This document shows, piece by piece, positions 54,665 through 63,473 of a DNA stretch of 64,000 nucleotides. Below the pieces are notes generated by a model. The model did not search any database, was not told the origin of the DNA, and saw only the letters and a program-made list of their open reading frames with translations. The translations under genes and the position numbers were made by a program. This DNA is from Paenibacillus sp. PL2-23 (GTDB lineage: Bacteria; Bacillota; Bacilli; Paenibacillales; Paenibacillaceae). Numbering within the stretch: the first letter of the stretch is position 1; the number at the start of each line of letters is the position of its first letter. The stretch spans positions 3,682,001 to 3,746,000 of the forward strand of contig NZ_CP162129.1 of assembly GCF_040834005.1 (NCBI RefSeq). The letters run 5' to 3'.

Positions 54665-55195
54665 TTATTCATAAGTCATAAGCGAAAAAACATCAACGCC
54701 GTCGAGCTTCTCACGACCGCTTAAGTAAGCAAGCTCGATCAGGAACGCGGCGCCCACAACCTCGCCGCCAAGCTGGCGAATCAGGTTCATCGACGTAGCG
54801 ATTGTGCCGCCGGTGGCGAGCAAATCATCCGCGATGAGCACGCGCTGCCCCGGTGCGATGGCATCCTTGTGCATAGCGAGCTGGTCCTTGCCGTACTCCA
54901 GGTCATAGCTGGCTGTAATCGTCTCGCCTGGCAGCTTGCCGCTCTTGCGAATCGGAGCAAAGCCCACGCCCAGCGCAAGGGCCAGCGGAGCGCCAACAAC
55001 GAAGCCGCGGGCTTCGGGCCCTGCTACCACATCAATCTCCATATGCTGGACAGCCGCCTTCATCTCGTCGATCACCGCACGATAAGCGGGACCGTCCTTC
55101 AGCAGCGTTGTAATATCCTTGAAGCGGATGCCCGGCTGCGGGAAATCCGGAATAACGCGAATATAATCCTTGAAATTGTATGATGACTTCGACAT
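54665..55195 (-). CDS. apt: Adenine phosphoribosyltransferase
   Basis: 176-residue purine salvage enzyme forming AMP from adenine and PRPP. The PRPP loop RVLIADDLLATGGTI and the N-terminal PDFPQPGIRFKDI hood are characteristic. It lies 39 nt after recJ, between recJ and relA as in B. subtilis. Confidence 0.96.
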   Translation of the reverse strand: MSKSSYNFKDYIRVIPDFPQPGIRFKDITTLLKDGPAYRAVIDEMKAAVQHMEIDVVAGPEARGFVVGAPLALALGVGFAPIRKSGKLPGETITASYDLEYGKDQLAMHKDAIAPGQRVLIADDLLATGGTIATSMNLIRQLGGEVVGAAFLIELAYLSGREKLDGVDVFSLMTYE

Positions 55196-55234
55196 TTATG
55201 GTCAACCCTTTCTAAAATGGACAATTTAATGAGT

Positions 55235-57250
55235 TTATGCGAGTGCGTGACGACTCTCATGCCGCTCCTTCGCTTCGCGGTAGCGCTCCGAGCTGGCAAG
55301 CTCTCGCCGGACAGGCGACGCCTCCGGCACATAGACTCCGCCCACCCTGCGAATAAAGCGAAGCTCCTCGAATACGTCAAGCATAAGCTGAACGGCATCC
55401 GCCGTCAAGCCAATTCCCTCCGCAATGCGCGAGGCTAGGCCTCGCTCCTGCGTCTGGCCCATTCTGCGGAGCAGCTGATACACCTGGCCGAACTGCTCCC
55501 GGCTCGGGAATTCAGCCATCCGTGGAGGCTCATAATGCAAGTCATGAAGCTGAAGCTGCGGCTTGCGCTGATTGTTCCATTCATTAATAGACAGCTCGCC
55601 TATACATTCAATCCGGCAGCCTGCAGGCATCGCAGCCAGCTTGTCGCCCATGCCGAAGCCTATGCCATCCAGCAGCCGCCGGCCGCTGCCAAGCGACAGC
55701 TTCAGATGCTTCGACTCCTTGCCAATCGCTCTTCGGTCGGCAACCTCAACCCCGGACAGCATCATTCTGGGCGACGGGTTTGCCACGCCGAACGGCTCCA
55801 GCAGCGCGAGCTGCGAGATCGTCTCCAGCGTGGCGTCCTCCAGACCGCAAACGATATCCACCTGCGACTTCGGAATCCAATCCTCGTCTTCAAGCCAATC
55901 CTCGGCCAGCTTGGACAGACGCAGCTCCAGCTGCTCCAGCTGCTTCCGGTGCAGCGTCATTCCCGCCGCGGCTTGATGTCCTCCGTAATGGTCCAGCAGC
56001 TCTTCGCATTCCGTTAAAGCGGCATGCAGGTCATAACCTTCGATGGACCGGGCCGAGCCCTTGCACATCCCGGTTTCGCTATCTATGCCTAATATGACCA
56101 CAGGACGATAGTGCCGCTCCAGCAGCTTGGACGCTACTATGCCGATGACTCCGACATTCCAGCCCTCGCTGCCAAGAACGATGACGGAGGGCGGCTTCAC
56201 GCCCCCTTGTTCGGCCCTGTGGAGCTTTTGTTGCCATTGCTCCTCGGCTTCCTTCACAATCGCATCGACAATCCGCTGACGCTCCTTGTTTAGCGTATCC
56301 AATTGTATCGCCGATAATATCGCTTCATCGTAATCATTTGTCGTCAGGAGAGCAACTGCCTTCTTCGCATGGTCCAGTCGTCCGGCCGCGTTAATGCGGG
56401 GTCCCATGCCGAAGGCAATGGATGTCGACACGATCCCTTCCAGCTCAATGCCGGACGCCTCCGCAAGCGCGCGAAAGCCGGTTCCCGCTTCCTTGCGAAG
56501 CTTCTCAAGCCCATAGCGCACGAGAATCCGATTCTCATCCAGCAGCGGCATCAAGTCGGCAATGGTGCCCAGACTTACAATGTCGGCATACTCCAGAGGC
56601 GGGCGGTCAAGCAGAGCCGTAGCCAGCTTGAAGGCAACTCCGACGCCTGCAAGGCCTTTGAATGGATAAGGACAGTGCTCCTGCTTCGGGTTTACGATGG
56701 CAACTGCTTCCGGGAGACGCTCCGGGGGCTCGTGATGGTCCGTTACTACGACATCAATGCCCAGCTCCGAGGCGTACGCAATCTCCTCGTAAGCGCTAAT
56801 GCCGGTGTCCACGGTTACGATGAGCTTTACGCCTTCGCTTTGCGCCAATGCAATTGCGGCTTTGTTCAACCCATAACCCTCCAAGGCGCGATGAGGGATA
56901 TAATAATCGAATGAAAGTCCCATGCCTCGGAATACATGAATGAGCAGCGACGTGCTGGATACCCCATCCGCGTCGTAATCGCCGTATATTCGGATTTTCT
57001 CGCCCCTGTCAGCCGCTTCCCGAATACGCTGAACGGCGGCGGTCATGCCGCTCAGCAAATAGGGGTCGTGCAGCAAGCTCGCGTCACCGTAAAGAAAGTT
57101 GCGGGCGCTGGCCTCGTCTCCATACCCGCGCTGCACAAGCAGCCGGGCAACAAGAGGAGGAAGGCTCAGCCTCTCGCTTAGAAGCTGGGCTGCTCCTTCC
57201 TCCGACTCTTTCCACTCCGCTAGAGTCCAGCGTGTCTTCCTATGAATCAT
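55235..57250 (-). CDS. recJ: Single-stranded-DNA-specific exonuclease RecJ
   Basis: 671-residue 5'-3' exonuclease of the DHH family for recombination and repair. Motifs: GDYDADGVSS (motif I), VVVTDHHEPP (DHH), GMGPRINAAGRL, and DHHA1 GGHQAAAGM; a RecJ OB-fold follows (about 470-580). It is shorter than B. subtilis RecJ (about 786 residues), because the C-terminal region after the OB domain is reduced to about 80 residues with a winged-helix look. Upstream, 32 nt away, is the orphan ZT-dimer gene. Confidence 0.94.
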   Translation of the reverse strand: MIHRKTRWTLAEWKESEEGAAQLLSERLSLPPLVARLLVQRGYGDEASARNFLYGDASLLHDPYLLSGMTAAVQRIREAADRGEKIRIYGDYDADGVSSTSLLIHVFRGMGLSFDYYIPHRALEGYGLNKAAIALAQSEGVKLIVTVDTGISAYEEIAYASELGIDVVVTDHHEPPERLPEAVAIVNPKQEHCPYPFKGLAGVGVAFKLATALLDRPPLEYADIVSLGTIADLMPLLDENRILVRYGLEKLRKEAGTGFRALAEASGIELEGIVSTSIAFGMGPRINAAGRLDHAKKAVALLTTNDYDEAILSAIQLDTLNKERQRIVDAIVKEAEEQWQQKLHRAEQGGVKPPSVIVLGSEGWNVGVIGIVASKLLERHYRPVVILGIDSETGMCKGSARSIEGYDLHAALTECEELLDHYGGHQAAAGMTLHRKQLEQLELRLSKLAEDWLEDEDWIPKSQVDIVCGLEDATLETISQLALLEPFGVANPSPRMMLSGVEVADRRAIGKESKHLKLSLGSGRRLLDGIGFGMGDKLAAMPAGCRIECIGELSINEWNNQRKPQLQLHDLHYEPPRMAEFPSREQFGQVYQLLRRMGQTQERGLASRIAEGIGLTADAVQLMLDVFEELRFIRRVGGVYVPEASPVRRELASSERYREAKERHESRHALA

Positions 57251-57282
57251 CAGGCTATCTCTCCTTCCTGCTGGCCAGCTTG

Positions 57283-57696
57283 CTACTGCAGCAGTGTTGG
57301 CATTTGCTCCTGATTAGGGTCATGATTGGATTTGTAAGGATATCCGGGATCGTAAGGCTCCACATACACCGACACGTCGGTCAGATGGACAAAGCGATGC
57401 ATAAGCAGCGTCTTGACGCGCTTGGCAATCTCTTGCCCCTCCTGCACTGTAATGCGAGGATTGACGCTGATGATGATGTCCGCCACCACGTAATGGCCTT
57501 GCTCTCTCGCCTTCAGCGATTGAACGGTCACCACACCTTCGACGCGCTGCACCACCTGCATCAATTCATGCGCGCATTCCTCACGGCTGGCATCCTTCTC
57601 ATTTCTTCTTGAGCCCCGAAATAGAATGTCCAGAACGCCCCATAAGCGCGTTCTGCCCTCGGGATCTCTCTTCCCATCTCGCGGTCTGGTTGACAT
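57283..57696 (-). CDS. Stand-alone cation-transporter dimerization-domain protein
   Basis: 137-residue soluble protein. The core (about 45-125) has the beta-alpha-beta-beta ferredoxin-like pattern of the ZT_dimer domain that forms the cytoplasmic end of cation diffusion facilitators: a central VVADIIISVNPRITVQEGQE and FVHLTDVSVYVEPYDP. No membrane helices are present, so it cannot transport by itself. ATG at 57696 has AGGAGG 5 nt upstream. It sits between secF and recJ in one unit. It may bind metal or dimerise with a full CDF protein; the function is unknown. The Arg-rich N-terminus is likely disordered. Confidence 0.75.
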   Translation of the reverse strand: MSTRPRDGKRDPEGRTRLWGVLDILFRGSRRNEKDASREECAHELMQVVQRVEGVVTVQSLKAREQGHYVVADIIISVNPRITVQEGQEIAKRVKTLLMHRFVHLTDVSVYVEPYDPGYPYKSNHDPNQEQMPTLLQ

Positions 57697-57711
57697 TTGA
57701 ACCTCCTGAAA

Positions 57712-57787
57712 GGAATTGCGCATGCAATTCCTTACTTCGTAAGCATAGTCTCAGGTTTTGCGAATGCAAAACCTTCTTCGTAAGCAT
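57712..57787. repeat. Duplicated hairpin element between secF and the ZT-dimer gene
   Basis: Two units, each a perfect 8-bp hairpin with a 4-nt loop, followed by TTCGTAAGCAT. Unit 1: ggaattgc (57712-57719) with gcaattcc (57724-57731), then cttacttcgtaagcat. Unit 2: ggttttgc (57754-57761) with gcaaaacc (57766-57773), then a cc ttcttcgtaagcat end. The stem sequences differ but compensate, while the spacers match. The 100-bp region from 57697 to 57799 holds nothing else. It may be a short interspersed repeat or an RNA processing site. Confidence 0.7.
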
Positions 57788-57799
57788 TTTTACTCCGAA

Positions 57800-58723
57800 C
57801 TATGGTGTGGATGGGGCTGCGGCCTGCTTCGGCTTCTTCTTCTCCTTGCGCTTCAACAGGAACCATAGCGGGCTCGCGATGAAGATCGTGGAGTAAGCGC
57901 CGCTGATAAGCCCGATTAATAAAGCGAGCGAGAACAGCTTGATGGACGGGCTGCCCAGCAGGAATATACACACGGTTACAATAACAACCGTAAGGACCGT
58001 ATACAAGTTCCTGGCCATAGTCTGCCAGATACTCGCATTTACGAGCTCCGACAGCTGGCTCTCACTTTTCAGTTGGGCAAAACGCATGTTTTCCCGAATT
58101 CGGTCGAAGATAACGATTTTGTCGTTAATGGAATAACCAAGCGTCGTCAGCACGGCCGCGATGAACGGCAAATCCACCTCAAGCCTGAAGATCGAGAACA
58201 GCGCGACCACAACAAAGCTGTCATACAGGATCGATATATTCGCGGCAAGGGCGAACCGCCACTCGAATCGAATCATGACGTAGATCATGATACCGAGACT
58301 CGCGATCAGAATAGCCCAGATGGTCTTAATACCCAGCTCACGCGCAATATCGGGCGATACTACATTAACCTCAGCCGAAATATCATCCCCGAACTTCGCT
58401 TTCAGAGCCTGATTGACCTTCGAGGTTTCCTCTTGCTCCAGCACGTCCGTGAAGCGGACGGATACGCGGTCGTTATTCGCGCCGCCTACTGTGGGGGACA
58501 GATCAGGGTAACCCGCCTCCGCCAGCACTTCCGTGACCTCCTGCTTCGTCACCGGCTTGCCCATGGAGATATCCATGTTGGAGCCCGCCTTGAAGTCGAC
58601 GCCCAGGTTCAGTTGCATAATGATAAGCGACAGAATGCCCGCAAATGTCAAAGCTAGTGAGAATATAAAATATTTATTCCGATTCCCTACTACGTCATAA
58701 CGGATTTTCGTATTATAGTTCAC
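57800..58723 (-). CDS. secF: Protein translocase subunit SecF
   Basis: 307-residue membrane protein with six helices and a large first periplasmic-side loop. The N-terminal motif is LNLGVDFKAGSNMD (usually GxDFxGG); the last helices contain TLGYSINDKIVIFDRIREN. SecD and SecF pull preproteins out using the proton motive force. The GTG at 58723 has AAGGAG 10 nt upstream, within the end of secD, and overlaps its stop; an in-frame GTG at 58732 is too close to that Shine-Dalgarno. In B. subtilis secD and secF are one fused gene. Confidence 0.95.
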   Translation of the reverse strand: MNYNTKIRYDVVGNRNKYFIFSLALTFAGILSLIIMQLNLGVDFKAGSNMDISMGKPVTKQEVTEVLAEAGYPDLSPTVGGANNDRVSVRFTDVLEQEETSKVNQALKAKFGDDISAEVNVVSPDIARELGIKTIWAILIASLGIMIYVMIRFEWRFALAANISILYDSFVVVALFSIFRLEVDLPFIAAVLTTLGYSINDKIVIFDRIRENMRFAQLKSESQLSELVNASIWQTMARNLYTVLTVVIVTVCIFLLGSPSIKLFSLALLIGLISGAYSTIFIASPLWFLLKRKEKKKPKQAAAPSTP

Positions 58724-59951
58724 GAATTTCACTCTCCTTCACGCCATAGAAGCTCGGCTTCATAAACCTGTTGCTGCGCACAAGCAGAGTCATAAGGAAC
58801 CGCGCGAAGAAAATATTCGTGGCGATACTAACCAGTATGCTGAAAATCATCGTCAGTGCAAAGCCCTTAATCGCGCCGTCACCGATAAAATACAGCACCG
58901 CCGCAGCAATAATGCTTGTAATGTTCGCGTCCATAATGGTGCGGAACGAGTTCTTGGAGCCGGATTTGAGCGAGGACAGCATGCTCTTGCCGCTGCGAAT
59001 CTCCTCTTTGATCCGTTCAGCCGTTATGATGTTGGCGTCAACCGCCATACCGACCCCGAGTACAAAGGCCGCGATGCCAGGCAGCGTCAACGTAGCGTTC
59101 ATGAGGTTCTGCACAAGCACGAGCAGCCAGGCGTACGTAATGATCGTAATGGACGCCACCAAACCTGGAATGCGGAAGATGGCAATCATAAACGCCAGTA
59201 CGATAACCGAGCCAATAATGCCTGCCGTTACAGTATCCTTAAGCGACTCCATGCCAAGCTTGGCTCCTACGCTGTTGGTGTACAGCATTTCCAGCCTCAG
59301 CGGCAGCGAGCCCATATTAATTTTGTCTCGCAGATCTCTCGCTTCCTCAACAGACGCATTGCCCATCTCAATGATTGCGCTGTCGCTGTTGATAGGCTGA
59401 TTCACCATAGGGCTGGAGATCAAGGTCTCGTCCAGGTAGATCGACATCGGCTGACCAACAAGCTCTGTTGTCACCTTGCCAAATTTCTCGGCGCTCTTCA
59501 GCTTCAGCGTAACAATGGGGCGGTTCAATTCGTCAAATGCGAGCCCCGCGCCGTTCTCCACAAAATCCGTTCCGTTCAGCTTAATCGTACCGTCCGGTGC
59601 CCGGAAGGTCAGATTGATCGGCTGAGACAGCAGCTTAATAATTTCATCGTCTTCGCTGTCCACGCCAGGCAGCTTGACCCGAATTCGGTCTTTGCCTTCA
59701 GGAGTAATCTCCGGCTCCACCAGACCCTTATCGTCGATACGCTTCAGCAATCCCTTAGCCGTCTCGCTCAAGCTTTCCGGTGTGACCTCCGATCCGCCTT
59801 CAAACGGTTTTGCTTGGTACAGCACCTCGAAGCCGCCCTTCAAATCGAGCCCGAGCTTGACGCCTTGCAGCAGCCAAGGGCTTGTCCCGACAATAACGCC
59901 GAAGGTCACGATTACGACCGCAAGGAAGGCAAGTATTCTCTTCCCGAACAT
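58713..59951 (-). CDS. secD: Protein translocase subunit SecD
   Basis: 413-residue membrane protein, partner of SecF. One helix at the N-terminus, then LGLDLKGGFEVLY, a large extracytoplasmic P1 domain and a six-helix bundle with GVGMAVDANIITAERIKEE. ATG at 59951 has a GGGGG tract about 12 nt upstream; the in-frame TTG at 59960 is too near it. It starts the secD-secF-ZT-recJ-apt unit; comN lies upstream with a terminator in between. Confidence 0.95.
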   Translation of the reverse strand: MFGKRILAFLAVVIVTFGVIVGTSPWLLQGVKLGLDLKGGFEVLYQAKPFEGGSEVTPESLSETAKGLLKRIDDKGLVEPEITPEGKDRIRVKLPGVDSEDDEIIKLLSQPINLTFRAPDGTIKLNGTDFVENGAGLAFDELNRPIVTLKLKSAEKFGKVTTELVGQPMSIYLDETLISSPMVNQPINSDSAIIEMGNASVEEARDLRDKINMGSLPLRLEMLYTNSVGAKLGMESLKDTVTAGIIGSVIVLAFMIAIFRIPGLVASITIITYAWLLVLVQNLMNATLTLPGIAAFVLGVGMAVDANIITAERIKEEIRSGKSMLSSLKSGSKNSFRTIMDANITSIIAAAVLYFIGDGAIKGFALTMIFSILVSIATNIFFARFLMTLLVRSNRFMKPSFYGVKESEIREL

Positions 59952-60012
59952 ACGTCTCAAATCCCCCTTATGATCTCAATATTCCCATTATACAGATGCT
60001 GCAAAATCGAGT

Positions 60013-60047
60013 CAAAAAAGAAAGAACCCCATCGTTAGAAAGGGTTC
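60013..60047 (-). terminator. comN terminator
   Basis: Stem gaaccc (60024-60029) with gggttc (60042-60047), then TTTCTTTTTT on the minus strand. The stem includes the last codons of comN. Confidence 0.75.
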
Positions 60048-60274
60048 CCCTTATAAGCGCTTAGCGTCATATAGTTCATGAACTGGGTGGCCTTCAGAGA
60101 TAAAATATCGTTGACCAGCTGATGCAGCTCCGGCTGGCCGGTTTTTGCGTATTTGGCGCTGACGCATTCCCAGATCTCCTTGGCTTCCACATGCTCGTAG
60201 CCTAACATTCGGAATTCCTCCGCCTTGCTGTGGCACAGCTCCTCAATCATTACGCTCAAATCTTCGTCCGCCAT
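60035..60274 (-). CDS. comN: Post-transcriptional regulator ComN
   Basis: 79-residue helical protein; the B. subtilis homologue ComN (YrzD) controls comE expression post-transcriptionally and acts at the division sites. The sequence SVMIEELCHSKAEEFRMLGY and EIWECVSAKY fits the family. ATG at 60274 follows GGAGGTG by 6 nt; a much longer in-frame extension (to 60805) lies antisense to spoVB and is not coding. Its position before secD is conserved. Confidence 0.85.
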   Translation of the reverse strand: MADEDLSVMIEELCHSKAEEFRMLGYEHVEAKEIWECVSAKYAKTGQPELHQLVNDILSLKATQFMNYMTLSAYKGNPF

Positions 60275-60466
60275 ACCGCACCTCCTAGTGAGCATTCCGC
60301 ATGATTGCTTATGTATTCTCCTTCCCCATCGCATAATCCTGCATCCTTGCCCCAAGTTTCTTGATTTGCTAGACATGCAACCGGACATGCCAAGCATAAA
60401 GTGGTAGTATCTGCATGTCCGATCTCCGGCCTGCGGGGTACCTTGAAGGAGAAGAGGTCTTCGATC

Positions 60467-62047
60467 ATGACGAAGCAAACGTTTATCAAAGGCGCCATGA
60501 TCCTGCTCGCCGCAGGCATCGTCACTCGCCTGCTTGGCTTTGTGCCGCGAATCGCATTGCCGCGTATTATTGGCGCAGAAGGCGTAGGCATTTATCAGCT
60601 TGCTTATCCATTTCTTATCGTGCTGCTGACGATTATTACAGGCGGCATTCCGCTCGCCATTGCCAAGTGGATCGCGGAAGCGGAGTCGCAGGGCGACCAT
60701 AAGCGGGTGAAGCATATTTTCCGAACGGCTATGCTGCTGACTGTAGCGATTGCTTCCGTCATGACGGCTGTTATGCTGCTGTTCGCGCCGCTCATTATTA
60801 AGCATGTGCTGCCGGATTCACGCGTGTATCGCGCATTCCTCATGATGAGCCCGCTTCTGTTGATTATTGGCGTATCATCCGTTTATCGGGGGTATTTTCA
60901 AGGCAGACAGAATATGATTCCAAGCGCTGTCTCCCAGCTGGTGGAAACCGTTGTTCGCATCATTGCGTCGCTGTTCTTCTCTTACCTGTTCCTTCCCTAT
61001 GGCCTGGAATGGGCCGCGGCAGGAGCCATGCTGGGGGTGGTTGTCGGAGAGATTGGCGGCCTGCTTGTCATGCTGTGGAAATACGCTCAGGACAAGTCGC
61101 GCAAGGGGCAGAAGAGCAGCGCAGCCCAGTCGGCGGCGGAAGCACAAGGAGCCGAGGAAACTGGCGAGCGCACACCCGTCCTAAGGCGGCTCCTTGGCCT
61201 GTCCATTCCCGTAACGGGCAGTAAGCTTGTGGGCTCCTTGTCCTACCTGCTTGAGTCTATATTTACCGCCCGCAGCCTTGCCGCCGCCGGCATCATGACG
61301 GGCATAGCGACAGCTCAATACGGAGCGCTGCAGGGGATGATCATTCCCCTTCTGCTCCTGCCCACGGCTTTGACTTACTCCCTTGCGGTGTCGCTTGTCC
61401 CCTCTCTGTCGGAGGCCGCCGCGAACAATGACAAGCCGCTCATTCATAAGCGTCTTCATCAATCCATGCGCATTGCGCTTGTATCAGGCGCTCCCTTTGC
61501 GGTCGTCATGGGCTTGTTCGCCGAGCCTCTCTGCCGGCTTGTCTATGATCATCCGGAGTATGCCCCCATGCTTCAGATGATGGCGCCGGTGGCACTGTTC
61601 ATTTATTTGCAGGCACCGCTGCAGGCTGCCCTGCAGGCGCTCGATAAGCCGGGCACGGCGCTGTTGAATACCTTTATCGGAGCAGCGATCAAGCTGGTGC
61701 TCATTGTGCAGCTGGCCTCCGATCCGGAGCTTGGCATCTATGGCGCGATTATCGCGATTAACGTCAATATTGTGCTTGTTACCGTCCTGCACGCCATCAG
61801 TGTGCTTCGTTTCATCGGCTTCCGTATGAAAGGCCTAGATTTCCTCAAAGTAGCAGCAGCCATGATCATGATGGGAGCCGGCGCGCAATGGATGATGAAG
61901 CATTCTCCGCTGCCCGCAGAATGGATGAGCCTAATGCTGGCATGCGGCGGGGGCGTCCTTCTCTATGTGCTGCTCATGATCTGGATGCGCATTATCGACC
62001 GGTATGATCTGGCTCGCATTCCTTGGCTCGGCACCTGGTTCAAGTAA
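60467..62047 (+). CDS. spoVB: Stage V sporulation protein B-like flippase
   Basis: Polytopic protein of 526 residues with about 14 helices, MATE/MOP superfamily (polysaccharide biosynthesis/MurJ-like). It opens MTKQTFIKGAMILLAAGIVT with the PRIIGAEGVGIYQLAYP region; SpoVB is needed for spore cortex formation and may flip a lipid-linked precursor. ATG at 60467 follows GAGAAGAGG with 9 nt spacing; an in-frame ATG at 60401 is not supported. Convergent with yrbG, overlapping by 8 nt. Confidence 0.9.
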   Translation: MTKQTFIKGAMILLAAGIVTRLLGFVPRIALPRIIGAEGVGIYQLAYPFLIVLLTIITGGIPLAIAKWIAEAESQGDHKRVKHIFRTAMLLTVAIASVMTAVMLLFAPLIIKHVLPDSRVYRAFLMMSPLLLIIGVSSVYRGYFQGRQNMIPSAVSQLVETVVRIIASLFFSYLFLPYGLEWAAAGAMLGVVVGEIGGLLVMLWKYAQDKSRKGQKSSAAQSAAEAQGAEETGERTPVLRRLLGLSIPVTGSKLVGSLSYLLESIFTARSLAAAGIMTGIATAQYGALQGMIIPLLLLPTALTYSLAVSLVPSLSEAAANNDKPLIHKRLHQSMRIALVSGAPFAVVMGLFAEPLCRLVYDHPEYAPMLQMMAPVALFIYLQAPLQAALQALDKPGTALLNTFIGAAIKLVLIVQLASDPELGIYGAIIAINVNIVLVTVLHAISVLRFIGFRMKGLDFLKVAAAMIMMGAGAQWMMKHSPLPAEWMSLMLACGGGVLLYVLLMIWMRIIDRYDLARIPWLGTWFK

Positions 62048-62804
62048 TTCGCTTCTGATTGACGTCCACGAACAGCTTGCCCTTGTGATCGATGGTGCAA
62101 AGGAATACATCCTTGAAATCCATGACCCCATGCGCTTGAAGCACGTTTTTGAGCCAAAATCTTGTTTTTTCAATTTTCATCAAATTATCATCCTGCACCT
62201 TGCCATCCATAATGAGCGGAATGGGAAGAATTTCGAACCGGAAGCCCGCAGGAATCAGCTTCTCCTTGCCCTTGGGCGGGGGCGTATGGCTGGACCTCTC
62301 CACATCCACATCTGGCGCCTCCTGGTCCGATTGCTCGGACGCGCCTCCCATCGCTCTCTCCTTGGGAATAATGGACAGCTTGCCGCTCGTTTCCAGAATG
62401 GCAAACTCCACATCCGCAACGGTTGTCAGCTTATTTTCCCGCAATTGCAGCATAAGATCGTCCAGGTTGTAGCGCTGCTTCCGCATTTCCTCCCGGTTAA
62501 TTTTGCCCTTGGCGATAATGACGCTTGGCTTGCCGTCCAGCAGAAGCCTCATTTTGCGGTTATACATAGAGAGCAGAGCGGTTCCCACCTGAATCGCCAT
62601 CAAAATGACCATAGGCACAATGCCTTCAATGAACGGCCGCTCCACATCCTCAATGACAATGACCGCAATCTCCGCCATCATAATGGAAATGACAAAGTCA
62701 AGCACGGTAAGCTTGCCGATCTCTCGTTTTCCCATAAAACGCATGATCAGAAACACAACAATATAAATCAATGTCGTACGGATCACTAAGCTGAACATAT
62801 CCAA
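62040..62804 (-). CDS. yrbG: DUF421 membrane protein YrbG
   Basis: 255-residue YetF-like protein. Three N-terminal helices (about 3-85) precede a cytoplasmic DUF421 domain (KPSVIIAKGKINREEMRK, then LLLQLREN-like and FAILETSGKLSIIPK). A charged, Pro-rich insertion of about 30 residues follows, then a final folded part. B. subtilis YrbG is the neighbour of spoVB. The TTG at 62804 has GAGGAGG 8 nt upstream; an ATG at 62798 is also possible. Function unknown; related YetF proteins alter spore membranes. Confidence 0.9.
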   Translation of the reverse strand: MDMFSLVIRTTLIYIVVFLIMRFMGKREIGKLTVLDFVISIMMAEIAVIVIEDVERPFIEGIVPMVILMAIQVGTALLSMYNRKMRLLLDGKPSVIIAKGKINREEMRKQRYNLDDLMLQLRENKLTTVADVEFAILETSGKLSIIPKERAMGGASEQSDQEAPDVDVERSSHTPPPKGKEKLIPAGFRFEILPIPLIMDGKVQDDNLMKIEKTRFWLKNVLQAHGVMDFKDVFLCTIDHKGKLFVDVNQKRIT

Positions 62805-63031
62805 GTGATTAGCGCCTCCTCGGGTCAATGCATGCTGGCTGCTTGAGACCGCGTCAAGCTCGTACAGCTATTCTCCCCCTCGCGTACCACAACATACGAA
62901 TTCGGAAAGCGCGAATAAATGGCAAAATATTTTGAGTCAAAAAACGTAAAAACGCGCCAGGACCTGTACTATTTGTGCCAGCTTGACCATAAGGATTAAT
63001 CATACGTTAATCGTTATGAAGGAGGAATAGG

Positions 63032-63424
63032 ATGAGTTCCGTCAAACAAGCTCCCAAGCGGCCCGCCATTGCCTCGCCGCTTTTGGCTGGAGTCGCATTT
63101 TCCATCATTTGGCTCGCCGCCGGCGCCCTTCTGCTGTCCTTACTGCTGCATTTCTCCAGTATGAAAGAAAGCGAGCTCAGCTCTTATACCCTGCTTGTTC
63201 ACGCGTTTTCTGCGCTTGCAGGCGGCTTCACCGCAGGCAAACGCTCGGAGCGGAAGGGCTGGTATAACGGAGGACTGCTGGGTCTCGTCTATGGCATCAT
63301 TGTTATGATTGTCAGCTTTCTCGCCGCCAATGCTGCACCTTCCTGGAATAGCGCAATGATATTGGGCGCGGCTTTGCTGGCTGGAGCCTTCGGTGGCATG
63401 ATCGGCGTCAATCTTCGCAAATAA
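63032..63424 (+). CDS. yrzE: TIGR04086 family membrane protein YrzE
   Basis: 130-residue protein with four predicted helices (about 15-38, 50-66, 75-98, 102-126). Length and helix pattern match the TIGR04086 family, whose function is unknown. ATG at 63032 follows AAGGAGG. It lies between yrbG and yajC as in B. subtilis but reads on the plus strand, opposite to both neighbours. The 227 bp upstream show no clear promoter. Confidence 0.88.
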   Translation: MSSVKQAPKRPAIASPLLAGVAFSIIWLAAGALLLSLLLHFSSMKESELSSYTLLVHAFSALAGGFTAGKRSERKGWYNGGLLGLVYGIIVMIVSFLAANAAPSWNSAMILGAALLAGAFGGMIGVNLRK

Positions 63425-63434
63425 TGCACAAAAA

Positions 63435-63467
63435 AAACGACCGGCAGTATGGAGCTGCCGGTCGTTT
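63435..63467. terminator. Bidirectional terminator between yrzE and yajC
   Basis: Perfect 13-base stem aaacgaccggcag (63435-63447) with ctgccggtcgttt (63455-63467), 7-nt loop, T/A runs on both sides. Serves both convergent genes. Confidence 0.92.
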
Positions 63468-63473
63468 TATGTA

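Noticed and set aside
60275..60805. In-frame upstream extension of comN
   Set aside because: It lies antisense to spoVB, has no suitable start, and the conserved comN part begins at 60274 behind GGAGGTG.
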